Part shown: positions 55,766-63,899 of the stretch, one piece after another
Position numbering within the stretch: position 1 is the stretch's first letter
How the letters are laid out: every line of letters begins with the position of its first letter
Source of the DNA: Symsagittifera roscoffensis
Lineage: Eukaryota > Xenacoelomorpha > Acoela > Convolutidae
Direction: 5' to 3'
NCBI RefSeq assembly: GCF_963678635.1
Contig: NC_087062.1
Coordinates: forward strand, 33,889,651-33,953,650
Length of the DNA stretch: 64,000 nucleotides
Program-made: the position numbers and the translations under genes
The notes under the pieces: model-generated
Seen by the model: only the letters and a program-made list of their open reading frames with translations
Database searches by the model: none
What the model was told of the DNA's origin: nothing

Positions 55766-56029
55766 GTGACGTGCGAGAGGGTGTTAGGCTAAAGACTAAG
55801 TTGTATGTAATGTGTGATATGTGTGTTATGTGTTATGTTATTAAGATCCTGGGTAAGAAGGGGTTAGTGACCATGAACAACTGAATGACGATCTTAGGAA
55901 TAGATCCAAAGTTTGGACTGTCCAATCTTAGGTCGAATTCCAAAATTTTGATCCAGGTTGGAACGAACAACATCTCGAGAAGTTCGGATGAGGAGGAAGC
56001 ACTATGGGAACCGATGAACAGAGGTAGTC
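55766..56029 (+). other. Spacer with GT-rich tract and a 69-bp duplication
   Basis: Between the macrodomain and the coiled-coil/SGNH ORF. It contains a TGTATGTAATGTGTGATATG-type GT-rich stretch (55801-55845). It also holds an exact 69-bp copy (55949-56017) of a segment of the SGNH gene at 57267-57335. No independent gene. Confidence 0.7.
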
Positions 56030-57475
56030 ATGTTGCTGACCGCCCTGATCAACATCTTGGGGCATGACAACCGTGGGGACCGCCCCACGGAAGTCCTGTT
56101 GATGGCAGCATATGGAGAGAGGGGAGTACTAGACCGCCCGAACATGAGAGTGATGAGGTGGAGAAACGGGGCTCTCTCAGGGAGTGACTTGGCGAATGAG
56201 CCTGGATTGGGAAGTTCTAGGACTTACCAACCAGGTGAAATGCCTATGCCCTCCAAGCCCAAACCTGGGCTGACGAGAATGCATCAGGAGATGAACAGCG
56301 AGGCTGCCTCGTCTGGTTCACCACTGAGAGCAGCTGTGCCACCAAAGAGGGCGAAAGCAGAACAGAAGGTTCAGACGAACCAAACCATGCAAGATCTTGA
56401 AGGGATGAAGGACGAGCTGGAAAGAACGATAAAGGAGCTGGACGAGGTGACTAAGACCATGCTCATCGCGGAGGACGACCGAGACATGTGGAAAAGATTG
56501 TTCGAAGACTGCAACAAAAAGCAGGGTCAAGAAATTGAGCGCTTGAGGCAGGACTACAAGGAGCGATCAGAACGGATGGCGTTAACTACAGCCGTGGAGA
56601 AAGCGATACCTGCAAGGAGTATTCCTCGTGTGCAGTCCCCGATGGAGCTCTTGACGCCTCGAGAAATGAGTCAGACAACGGAGACACGGCTCCCGACAGC
56701 AACAGATCGAGTGAAAATCTCGGACCCTAGTGACACCTTGGGTGACCCCGTCGTGGAACAAACGGTGAGGAAGCTGATAGAGACAGCTGGACGACTGGTC
56801 GCCAACAAGAATGCGCCAGGTTCCGGGGTGACTGCACCCTATGGAACGATCGATGACGCGGGCAGAGTACGACTCTCCCAGACCGTGATCAGACAGGGAA
56901 TAAGCGACGTGACGCCACTAATGGGGAGCTCTAAGGCCCCAGAAAGAAGAATACAGAAGATGCCAGCGAAGAAAGTGTCACGTGTAATAGACATACAAAA
57001 GAACAATCAATTGAGATATAACTTCACGGGAGTTCCGGAGACAGATCCGAGAGCTTGCTTCAATCGAGCGACTTGGAACCCGGCAGTAAACCTGCAACAA
57101 CCGCCACTGGGGACATCACATCTGATACTGGGAGACAGCTTGGTCAGAGTACTATCGAATTTGAGGACCTCTTGGGTCACCACGGTGATGGCCTTCGGGG
57201 GAGCGACTATAGCCCAGTTATATCGGATGGTGGAACTAATGAATCCAGGGAGGATCCCCAGTGTGATGATCCAGGTTGGAACGAACAACATCTCGAGAAG
57301 TTCGGATGAGGAGGAAGCACTATGGGAACCGATGATGGTGTGTTTGTTTACTAGTCTCTGGCAGAAGTTCAACTGCGCGGTACTGACCGTTTGCACTGTG
57401 CCTATGACTGCAAGAAGCTTGGCAGCAGCAGGGAAAGGCACAACGAAGGAGTGGTCAGGTGGAACAATATTTTGA
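56030..57475 (+). CDS. Coiled-coil plus SGNH-hydrolase domain, first part
   Basis: 481 codons. A low-complexity N-terminus is followed by a coiled coil at about residues 115-190 (GMKDELERTIKELDEVTKTM and KQGQEIERLRQDYKERSERM). An SGNH/GDSL-type hydrolase then starts at about residue 362. Block I is LILGDSLVRV with Ser 370; block II is FGGATI with Gly 390-391; block III is QVGTNN with Asn 419. The frame then slips near 57440 (GCAGCAGCAGGGAAAGG), and the last about 10 residues are out of frame. The remaining block with the Asp-His pair is in the next ORF. SGNH domains are known in some other retroelements, for example CR1-type LINE ORF1 and rotifer Terminons; here one sits behind an LTR-type pol. 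Confidence 0.82.
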   Translation: MLLTALINILGHDNRGDRPTEVLLMAAYGERGVLDRPNMRVMRWRNGALSGSDLANEPGLGSSRTYQPGEMPMPSKPKPGLTRMHQEMNSEAASSGSPLRAAVPPKRAKAEQKVQTNQTMQDLEGMKDELERTIKELDEVTKTMLIAEDDRDMWKRLFEDCNKKQGQEIERLRQDYKERSERMALTTAVEKAIPARSIPRVQSPMELLTPREMSQTTETRLPTATDRVKISDPSDTLGDPVVEQTVRKLIETAGRLVANKNAPGSGVTAPYGTIDDAGRVRLSQTVIRQGISDVTPLMGSSKAPERRIQKMPAKKVSRVIDIQKNNQLRYNFTGVPETDPRACFNRATWNPAVNLQQPPLGTSHLILGDSLVRVLSNLRTSWVTTVMAFGGATIAQLYRMVELMNPGRIPSVMIQVGTNNISRSSDEEEALWEPMMVCLFTSLWQKFNCAVLTVCTVPMTARSLAAAGKGTTKEWSGGTIF

Positions 57476-58323
57476 GGAATCTCGCAAGTCGGAATGCCGG
57501 AAGGATGATCCTCATGGACATCGAACATGAGCTGAGAGCGATGGATCAGGCCAGGTTGACCACAGACGGCATCCACTTCGATAGTATAGAAGGACAGGCT
57601 TGGTTGAACAGAGTCTTCCAGGAGCGATTGGATGAGTTGGAAGTAGAACTCTTTGACACAGGAGTGCTGAGGGAAGAAGGAGCATCGAGCGAAACGGTGA
57701 TTACCACCTTTGTGCCCCCTAACCTGGAAACACGCTTGGGGACGGTCCCGGCCGTCACGAATTATAGACAGCAGAGCTCCAGCGAACCAGGTCAAAGGAC
57801 GGATGTTCAAGATCGATTGGGAGAAGCACCGGTAAGGAGGACCATTTATCCTCGGAGAAGACTAGGAATTGTTTTCCCAAGCGAAGAGACAGCCAGCACG
57901 TCTAGATCGGACACGAGATCGGAGACGACAAGTACCAGTCGAGAGGAGAGACGCCCGGGCAGAGGCTCGTTGATGTGGTTAAGGCCCATACCATCTCCCT
58001 GGCATGTATACAAAGATGAACTAATGAAGCTGGATCTCCAGAGGGTGAGCTTCATCGAAGATGCAAGGAGGATGCTGAATGGAGCGAGGCTATCCGTCAG
58101 CAGACTGTACTCGATAACAGGCGTAGACTGGTTGATAGCCGCTAGCATAAACTTCAGTTCCACGACGGCCTTGAGATTTGCTGATCTAGAGGGACTGCCC
58201 TCTAATAACACGATGGGACCAGTGAACGCAAGACCATTGCAGGACGTGAGGTTGAATCATGATGAAGGAAATCGAAAAGAGAGACCTGCAAGATTTTTGG
58301 TAACAAGGGCGCCGATCGGATAA
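57391..58323 (+). CDS. SGNH-hydrolase domain, second part, and basic/Ser-rich extension
   Basis: 310 codons in frame 1. Sequence from about residue 19 (VVRWNNILRNLASRNAGRMI) continues the hydrolase. Block V reads TDGIHFDSIEGQAWLN with Asp 59 and His 62, completing a Ser-Gly-Asn-His set split over two frames. After about residue 90 there is a Ser/Thr/Arg-rich linker (ETASTSRSDTRSETTSTSRE), then a globular part (WHVYKDELMKLDLQRVSFIE...). It ends at a TAA (58321-58323). The same frame continues open into the next ORF, so the stop may be a mutation. Confidence 0.78.
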   Translation: MHCAYDCKKLGSSRERHNEGVVRWNNILRNLASRNAGRMILMDIEHELRAMDQARLTTDGIHFDSIEGQAWLNRVFQERLDELEVELFDTGVLREEGASSETVITTFVPPNLETRLGTVPAVTNYRQQSSSEPGQRTDVQDRLGEAPVRRTIYPRRRLGIVFPSEETASTSRSDTRSETTSTSREERRPGRGSLMWLRPIPSPWHVYKDELMKLDLQRVSFIEDARRMLNGARLSVSRLYSITGVDWLIAASINFSSTTALRFADLEGLPSNNTMGPVNARPLQDVRLNHDEGNRKERPARFLVTRAPIG

Positions 58324-58326
58324 CAT

Positions 58327-59190
58327 GTGAAGATGTTCAGGCAAGTGAGCTCACCCCCAGTAAAGGAAAGAATATACCCGAAACTAGTGAGTCAAGATGG
58401 TGATGTCCAAAGATACGGCGGATTGAAAGCGATAAAGAAAGATGAGACCATCTTCGCCGCCTATGACAAAGCAGAAATAAGGAAGGCCAAGATCATGATA
58501 GTAGCGAATTCAGAGTTCGTGTATACTTCCAAGTCTCTGTTTTGGCCGGACGTCATAATGTTGGCAGCGGTCGATCTGGACCTACTGCAATCGGTATCTC
58601 TGGCTATAGGGGTACAAAGACAAACAGACATGAACCCAGTTACGATCGTGTTTGCTGGCATCAATGACCATCTACATAGTAGAGGTTTTCTGAGCAGACT
58701 CAGAGATCCTACAACGGCAGAGAATGCTGTGTGGCCAGCGATAAAAGATATCCTTGAGTCGATGGGTGAAGTGGTGGATGCGACGAAGGAGGGGTCGTTC
58801 ACCAAGGTGACACCGAGAATAGTATTCGAGTTGTCTCCGGGGTATGCATATCTCCCGGATGGACCAAAATTCGTGTATGCGAACGTGACCTTGCTTTCAG
58901 AAGGGAAATATGATGTGATCATATCAGCCCCAAATCGCATGATAGAGATGGAGAACATGAGGCCACTCAGGGCTGAACTACCTGCAGTGTGGTCAGATAT
59001 CTCGAACGCGATGAGAGGATTCAAGGACCATGCGCTGCACATGTTAGTGTTGGACGAGGTGCTGGGGTTGGAACTGTCCAATTTCAGTCGACAGCTCAAA
59101 CTGAAACCGGGAATATTGAAGAGCTCAATTGAAGGCGATGGTTTTGAGAACCAAACCGGAAGCCAACCAGTGGCTACACCTAAGTCCTAG
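58327..59190 (+). CDS. Unknown ORF with GINDHL motif, possibly a second SGNH-like fold
   Basis: 287 codons in the same frame as the preceding ORF, separated from it only by one TAA. Hydrophobic strands alternate with helices: KIMIVANSEFVYTS, PDVIMLAAVDLDLLQSVSLA, NPVTIVFAGINDHLHSRGFL (residues 104-123), RIVFELSPGYAYLP, KYDVIISAPNRM. The strand-GxND arrangement resembles SGNH block III (Asn 113), but I do not see a convincing GDS serine block, so this is only a suggestion. The last about 25 residues are out of frame; the coding continues in frame 2 from about 59117. Confidence 0.6.
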   Translation: MKMFRQVSSPPVKERIYPKLVSQDGDVQRYGGLKAIKKDETIFAAYDKAEIRKAKIMIVANSEFVYTSKSLFWPDVIMLAAVDLDLLQSVSLAIGVQRQTDMNPVTIVFAGINDHLHSRGFLSRLRDPTTAENAVWPAIKDILESMGEVVDATKEGSFTKVTPRIVFELSPGYAYLPDGPKFVYANVTLLSEGKYDVIISAPNRMIEMENMRPLRAELPAVWSDISNAMRGFKDHALHMLVLDEVLGLELSNFSRQLKLKPGILKSSIEGDGFENQTGSQPVATPKS

Positions 59191-59779
59191 AGTAGCGGCA
59201 TTGGGTGCAGATGCTTTTGAGGAAGGCGCTGTGATGATCACGAAGATCCATGCCTACTTGTTGAAGGAGGTGAACCTGGCGGAAAATGCTGAAGAAAAGA
59301 CCGCTGAATTTGTAAACAGAATGTGTCAGATTACCCTGGAAACCTTCTGGACCCAGGAAGTGAAGGGACATGAAGGCTTTGAACGGACGGACAGCATGCT
59401 GGAAGGGTTGGGAGCCGGATGGACCGCGTCCTTCTTGGCAAAAGTCTACCCGAAAGTCTCTCATTACTTGATAAAGGAATTCCTCCAAGCAGTAGTGGAA
59501 GTGTCAATAGTGGAACTACTAGCCTTGTTCGTGACGTTTGGAGCAGAGAGTTTCGTGAAAGGACCGGCGATGCTGCTCACCGAAGGAATCCAGAACCTGC
59601 GGTTAGTTGGGCTTCTAACACTGATTGCGATTACCCACGGAAACTTGGGAGGACTAATGAAATTGACACGTTGTCCAGAGCAGATGAGAGAGAGGGTGAG
59701 GAATTTAGATATGAAGAAATCCACGGACTCGTGGAACAAGATAAGAGACCTGAGACACACTCTTATCCAATATCTCTGA
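59129..59779 (+). CDS. Unknown ORF, helix-rich with hydrophobic segments
   Basis: 216 codons in frame 2, overlapping the previous ORF by frameshift. It contains ADAFEEGAVMITKIHAYLLK and two hydrophobic helices at about residues 118-139 (FLQAVVEVSIVELLALFVTF) and 160-178 (LRLVGLLTLIAITHG). These could be membrane-associated or a buried helical core. It ends at a TGA (59777-59779), after which the same frame stays open. No domain recognised. Confidence 0.5.
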   Translation: MKAMVLRTKPEANQWLHLSPRVAALGADAFEEGAVMITKIHAYLLKEVNLAENAEEKTAEFVNRMCQITLETFWTQEVKGHEGFERTDSMLEGLGAGWTASFLAKVYPKVSHYLIKEFLQAVVEVSIVELLALFVTFGAESFVKGPAMLLTEGIQNLRLVGLLTLIAITHGNLGGLMKLTRCPEQMRERVRNLDMKKSTDSWNKIRDLRHTLIQYL

Positions 59780-59854
59780 CAACAAAATCGCTTTGGAACG
59801 GGAGAAGATGAGACTATCGAAAGAGAAGAAGTTAATAGACGATATGCTGGGGGC

Positions 59855-60505
59855 ATGCCCCTATTAACCGATCTGAGCTTGGCTATGAGAACCGATCCCT
59901 TAGCATTGATCAGAGGAGCCACGGAGTTTGTGGCAGTGATCTATGGACCAGCAGTCACGTTTGCGTTCCCTGACGTTAAGGTGGAGGCGTATAGGTCGGT
60001 GCTGCACCTGAACCTCATATCAGCAGTGGACGGTAGTGTACTGAACTGGTGTGAGCAGCACACATTGCGGGAGCTCATGAGTGAAGATCTGTTATTTGCG
60101 AAAATATCAGAGCCAGAGATGACAGTCATCAACTTTGACGATCACTTCCGTGATCGCATGGGAGAAGTAGAAAGAGGACACATCGAGGTGTTTCCGAAGC
60201 TTTGGAATCTTAGACCCTATGATAAAACGAATGGTGAGATAACCAGAGTGCCTCGTCTCATTGCAGCATATCACAAGGTGATAGAAGAGACGAAGGATTG
60301 GGGTGATTACGAGAAGCTGCCGGAAGAAATCCCCGAATTCCCTCTGATAAGAAGGATGTTGCTCGGAGCAGTTTCCGTGGTGCAAACTCCTAGGTTGAGA
60401 GCATTTGAAACCAATGAAAGGAGAATAGGGAATTTCGTGGGAACAATGGATCCATACTTTGTAGGGAGAAGTGCCGCCGTGTTACAGTACACACGATTTG
60501 CCTAA
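59855..60505 (+). CDS. Unknown ORF in the same frame
   Basis: 216 codons in frame 2, beginning MPLLTDLSLAMRTDPLALIR. It is alpha/beta-like, with words such as FVAVIYGPAVTFAFPDVKVE and MTVINFDDHFRDRMGEVERG. Because frame 2 is open before the ATG back to the TGA at 59777, the ATG may not be a real start. It ends with TAA (60503-60505); the frame continues open again. No family recognised. Confidence 0.5.
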   Translation: MPLLTDLSLAMRTDPLALIRGATEFVAVIYGPAVTFAFPDVKVEAYRSVLHLNLISAVDGSVLNWCEQHTLRELMSEDLLFAKISEPEMTVINFDDHFRDRMGEVERGHIEVFPKLWNLRPYDKTNGEITRVPRLIAAYHKVIEETKDWGDYEKLPEEIPEFPLIRRMLLGAVSVVQTPRLRAFETNERRIGNFVGTMDPYFVGRSAAVLQYTRFA

Positions 60506-60598
60506 ACGGATCAAGCGACGAGAAGGCGAATAAGCAACGCCGCGACTCCCAAGCCTGGAAGATTTGACGAGGAATGGGCGGGATTATGCTTAGCTCCT

Positions 60599-61150
60599 AT
60601 GAAGATGAGAGGCAGGACCGAACTGCCTGAGGCCTCCTTGATCCTGACTAGTGTGAAACCGGAATTGAAAGTAGGAGGAACACTGCAGGCGAGAACCTTC
60701 CTAGCACCCTTCGGCTGCGAGGAAATCAAAGTGGTCCATGGAGAGGAGGAAGATGGATCAGCAGGCACACTGATCATACCGAAGTTTCAGGAAGGAACCG
60801 ACAATGAGAAGCAAGGACCCTCGAGCTCAAAGAAGGACATGTCAGAAGGAGATGATGGACAGGGAGGAAGCCGTCAAGCGGAAGAACCCATGCAACAAGA
60901 TGCAAGTCAAGCTGGTGGGGAAGACGACAGGGCATCGACAGGAGGAGTATCCAGCCTGGATTTCAATATCTTCAGTGATCTTGAGAACAACGCGGATACG
61001 TTGGAGACGACTGAGCCAGCGGATGAAGGCATTTCGACACTGGAACCTCCGACAGCCTTTACAGAAATGAAACGGAATTTGCCGGAGAGCAGCTCTCCTG
61101 GCAATTCAAGAAATAACGAACAAAGAATCCTCATGGAATCACCTAGATGA
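60599..61150 (+). CDS. Unknown ORF with acidic Ser/Gln/Gly-rich linker
   Basis: 183 codons in frame 2. A short structured part (ASLILTSVKPELKVGGTLQA...) is followed by a low-complexity acidic region (about residues 66-170: SSSKKDMSEGDDGQGGSRQA, ENNADTLETTEPADE), probably disordered. The frame is open upstream from the TAA at 60503 and downstream of the TGA at 61148-61150. It reads as a linker inside a larger polyprotein. Confidence 0.45.
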   Translation: MKMRGRTELPEASLILTSVKPELKVGGTLQARTFLAPFGCEEIKVVHGEEEDGSAGTLIIPKFQEGTDNEKQGPSSSKKDMSEGDDGQGGSRQAEEPMQQDASQAGGEDDRASTGGVSSLDFNIFSDLENNADTLETTEPADEGISTLEPPTAFTEMKRNLPESSSPGNSRNNEQRILMESPR

Positions 61151-61183
61151 AGAAGAATAGAGGACTCAGCCAGAGTACCTTTC

Positions 61184-61675
61184 TTGGGAACGTTGCCCGA
61201 AGAAGAGTGGGAAGTACATCACCGAGACCATGAGAATAGGACGGGATGTAGATTGGACAGAGTGGCGTTCATGGAAGAAGTCTGGACAGTAGTTCAGAGC
61301 TATGGGACCCAGTCCATTTTGAAAACAGGTCTCAACCGACCGGTGATGCGGAAAGTCCTTGACAAGCTTGATGAGTGTGAAGGGAGAATGAGTGAGTTGT
61401 TGATTGACTCAGCCATTGATGAAAGTGAAGCAAACTCTCCCATCAAGATGACACCGCAGGACGATAAAGGAGAGGTGGTGTATCTGTCAAGAACCAGGAA
61501 AGGAACGATGCTGTCGAAATTGGTGATTGATAAGATCAACGAGATGAAAATGAAGTTAGGCAGCAGAGTGATGCCGAGGAGTGGGAAAGACGAAGGTGGA
61601 TTCGGAGATATCGATGAAAGCTGTCAATTCAGCGAAACGAAAACGAGTCGAAGCCATGGATTTGAGACAAGGTGA
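61184..61675 (+). CDS. Unknown ORF, helical
   Basis: 163 codons in frame 2, starting MGTLPEEEWEVHHRDHENRT. Mostly helical and polar, with KVLDKLDECEGRMSELLIDS and TMLSKLVIDKINEMKMKLGS. The end (after about 61600) is out of frame relative to the large ORF in frame 3, so one more frameshift lies in this overlap. No recognisable domain. Confidence 0.45.
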   Translation: MGTLPEEEWEVHHRDHENRTGCRLDRVAFMEEVWTVVQSYGTQSILKTGLNRPVMRKVLDKLDECEGRMSELLIDSAIDESEANSPIKMTPQDDKGEVVYLSRTRKGTMLSKLVIDKINEMKMKLGSRVMPRSGKDEGGFGDIDESCQFSETKTSRSHGFETR

Positions 61676-63899
61676 TTATCAATTACCTGGCACGAACAGA
61701 ATGTTGACCGATGTAGCGATGGTGCCACCCATTCTCATGGCAGGGATAAAGTCGACAGGTTACAAATCCAAAAGGAGTGACCGCACTCTGACTGGAGCAA
61801 CCTTAGAAATGGAAATACTCAGCCAATGTGGAGAGAGCACAATGAAAGACTTTAAGCCATCTCCCATGAATCACGAAAAGGGAAGTGTCGCAGGACAACT
61901 GGTACCAGTGGAATATAACCGACTAACAGTGTCGGAGACTGTGTCAATAGATGAAACCGCCGGTGGATACATGGAGATGTTAGAATACCGAAACTCGGCT
62001 AGAGGGTATGTGATGGCCCTGGAAGACGAAAAGGCCATGGAAGGTTATCTGGAGACGATGTTGCGAGGCACCACCCTCAAACAGAAGGCGTATGGAACTC
62101 TAGCGTCGTCTGAGATACAGGCAGAAACGATGGAGCAGTTGGTGAGCCTTCCATGGAAAGCAGTGTTGTTACGGTACTTCGAAGAAGAGATGAGGACTGC
62201 GCCAAGAATACACGCTCTCATGGCAGTACCTTACGTGAGAACGGAGTTACAACTGAGGTTTGCCTGGTGCATGATGGGACTGACTCGCAAAGAATATGAT
62301 TCAGAAGAAAGGAAGAGGTCAAAAGAAGAAAAGGTTTTCCTTATGACGAACCTGAGGGACCTAATAATCCAAGAGGGAGCAGCAGTAGCGTGTGCGAAGC
62401 GGAGAGAAGCTCTCTGTTTCATTCGATTCATGATAGAGCAGATTTCAGTACCTGCATTGAACACCTGTGTCAAGATGCTGAGGGAGGGCGATGCGCGAGC
62501 GAAAGCCTTGCTCTTGCTAGCACTGCTGGATATGCAGCAAAGCAAACCGATGAGGGTGAATATGAAAGAACCCGAGGAGTTAGAGCCCATGAGAAAGATA
62601 GACGAAATCAGGAGATTTTCAAACAAGGAGCTGAGACTCACTAAAGAATCTATGGGGGCATTGCCGAAATCCAGTGAGTACTGCGGACCGATCAAGAAGA
62701 AGTCGTACAGCTACGTGTCCGGAATCATAGGGATAGCGTACAACCCTTTCCTGAGTGAAGACATACGCGATTGCTTCTTCGATTATGAGCAGGCAGTGTT
62801 GCTAAGATTCTGGACGTCGAGAATTGTAACGATTAAGAGCGCTACCAATCCTCAGATGAAATTGGGACTGGTCTTGGAAGAAGAGGTGACTGCACCTTCC
62901 GTACCAAAATCCGACAAAAGAGTGTATTTTGGGTTGGGATTCTCAGATGAATTACTGAGAACGAGCTTGATGGTAGTGTGGGAATTGATGAGGCCATCAT
63001 GGTGTCCTAGTCCCAACGCTGACTCGATATCACGGGCGACACAAGACGTGCAGAGGGAGCTGAATGCAGACTGTAACCTGCGTGGCCTGAACATCATATA
63101 TATTGTGATGATAACGGCCTCTAGGAGCAACGGGGAAGATAAAGTGGAGTTGCCTGGCTGGGGACCAGAAGACTGGGTCAAACCAGGTAGCTGTCTGGCG
63201 GAAGTCTGTGGACTGGAAGGTCACGTTTGTGGAGATCTGGACTGTGTGAAGACCCTAGAGAGACAACACAAGCAATTGACGATACTGTTTGGGAATGTCG
63301 CGATGAAAGCAAGGACGGAAACGGAACTGATCGCAGATTGCCATGGAGGAACCGAGTTGAACCTAGTGACTGCACTAGGATTCTACAGCATGTTTAGTTC
63401 TTTAGAGTCACTATTGAATCTAGAACAGAAACATGAGATGGTCACAGCCATCAGTGTAGAAGTATTCCCGGGAGTTCTGCAAACCGAGCAGAAACACATA
63501 GGAAAATGGAGGGAAGCGATCGAGGCGGAAATGAACATCAGACACAGTGAGACTTATTGTAGACCATCAGGAGCACGATATTTGGTGGGCTTGACATTGG
63601 CTCCAATGTGCAAGAGCAGATACCCGGTGCATTTCGTAGCTGTGGATGTAAAGAGTACGAGAACGATCGTGGATCAAGCCTTCTCAGTGCCAAAGTGTGT
63701 GAGACTAACGAGAATGTCCGAAAAATCTTACGAGTTGCTATGTAAGATGTTCTCAGCAGTTCCAGAGAGAACAAAGGAGGAGTTGGAATCGATACTGGGA
63801 ATGAAGTTCATGGGATACGTGAGTGGGAACTTCAGTGACTTTGAGAGACAAACAGAGAGGATCAACTGTTACAGATTACAATACAGTAGACGAGAATGA
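61581..63899 (+). CDS. Large unknown ORF (772 codons) near the window edge
   Basis: The longest intact frame of the downstream part. Coding identity is clear from about residue 15. Predominantly helical to about residue 340 (for example LLRYFEEEMRTAPRIHALMA and ALLLLALLDMQQ), then mixed. A compact Cys/His cluster lies at residues 538-555 (C-x4-C-x4-H-x-C-x4-C; CLAEVCGLEGHVCGDLDC) and might bind metal. There is no env-like signal peptide or transmembrane anchor that I can see. I do not recognise a family. It ends at TGA 63897-63899. Confidence 0.65.
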   Translation: MGKTKVDSEISMKAVNSAKRKRVEAMDLRQGDYQLPGTNRMLTDVAMVPPILMAGIKSTGYKSKRSDRTLTGATLEMEILSQCGESTMKDFKPSPMNHEKGSVAGQLVPVEYNRLTVSETVSIDETAGGYMEMLEYRNSARGYVMALEDEKAMEGYLETMLRGTTLKQKAYGTLASSEIQAETMEQLVSLPWKAVLLRYFEEEMRTAPRIHALMAVPYVRTELQLRFAWCMMGLTRKEYDSEERKRSKEEKVFLMTNLRDLIIQEGAAVACAKRREALCFIRFMIEQISVPALNTCVKMLREGDARAKALLLLALLDMQQSKPMRVNMKEPEELEPMRKIDEIRRFSNKELRLTKESMGALPKSSEYCGPIKKKSYSYVSGIIGIAYNPFLSEDIRDCFFDYEQAVLLRFWTSRIVTIKSATNPQMKLGLVLEEEVTAPSVPKSDKRVYFGLGFSDELLRTSLMVVWELMRPSWCPSPNADSISRATQDVQRELNADCNLRGLNIIYIVMITASRSNGEDKVELPGWGPEDWVKPGSCLAEVCGLEGHVCGDLDCVKTLERQHKQLTILFGNVAMKARTETELIADCHGGTELNLVTALGFYSMFSSLESLLNLEQKHEMVTAISVEVFPGVLQTEQKHIGKWREAIEAEMNIRHSETYCRPSGARYLVGLTLAPMCKSRYPVHFVAVDVKSTRTIVDQAFSVPKCVRLTRMSEKSYELLCKMFSAVPERTKEELESILGMKFMGYVSGNFSDFERQTERINCYRLQYSRRE

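Noticed and set aside
59419-59811. 130-codon plus-strand frame overlapping 59129-59779
   Set aside because: Out-of-frame shadow; its composition is not protein-like compared with frame 2.
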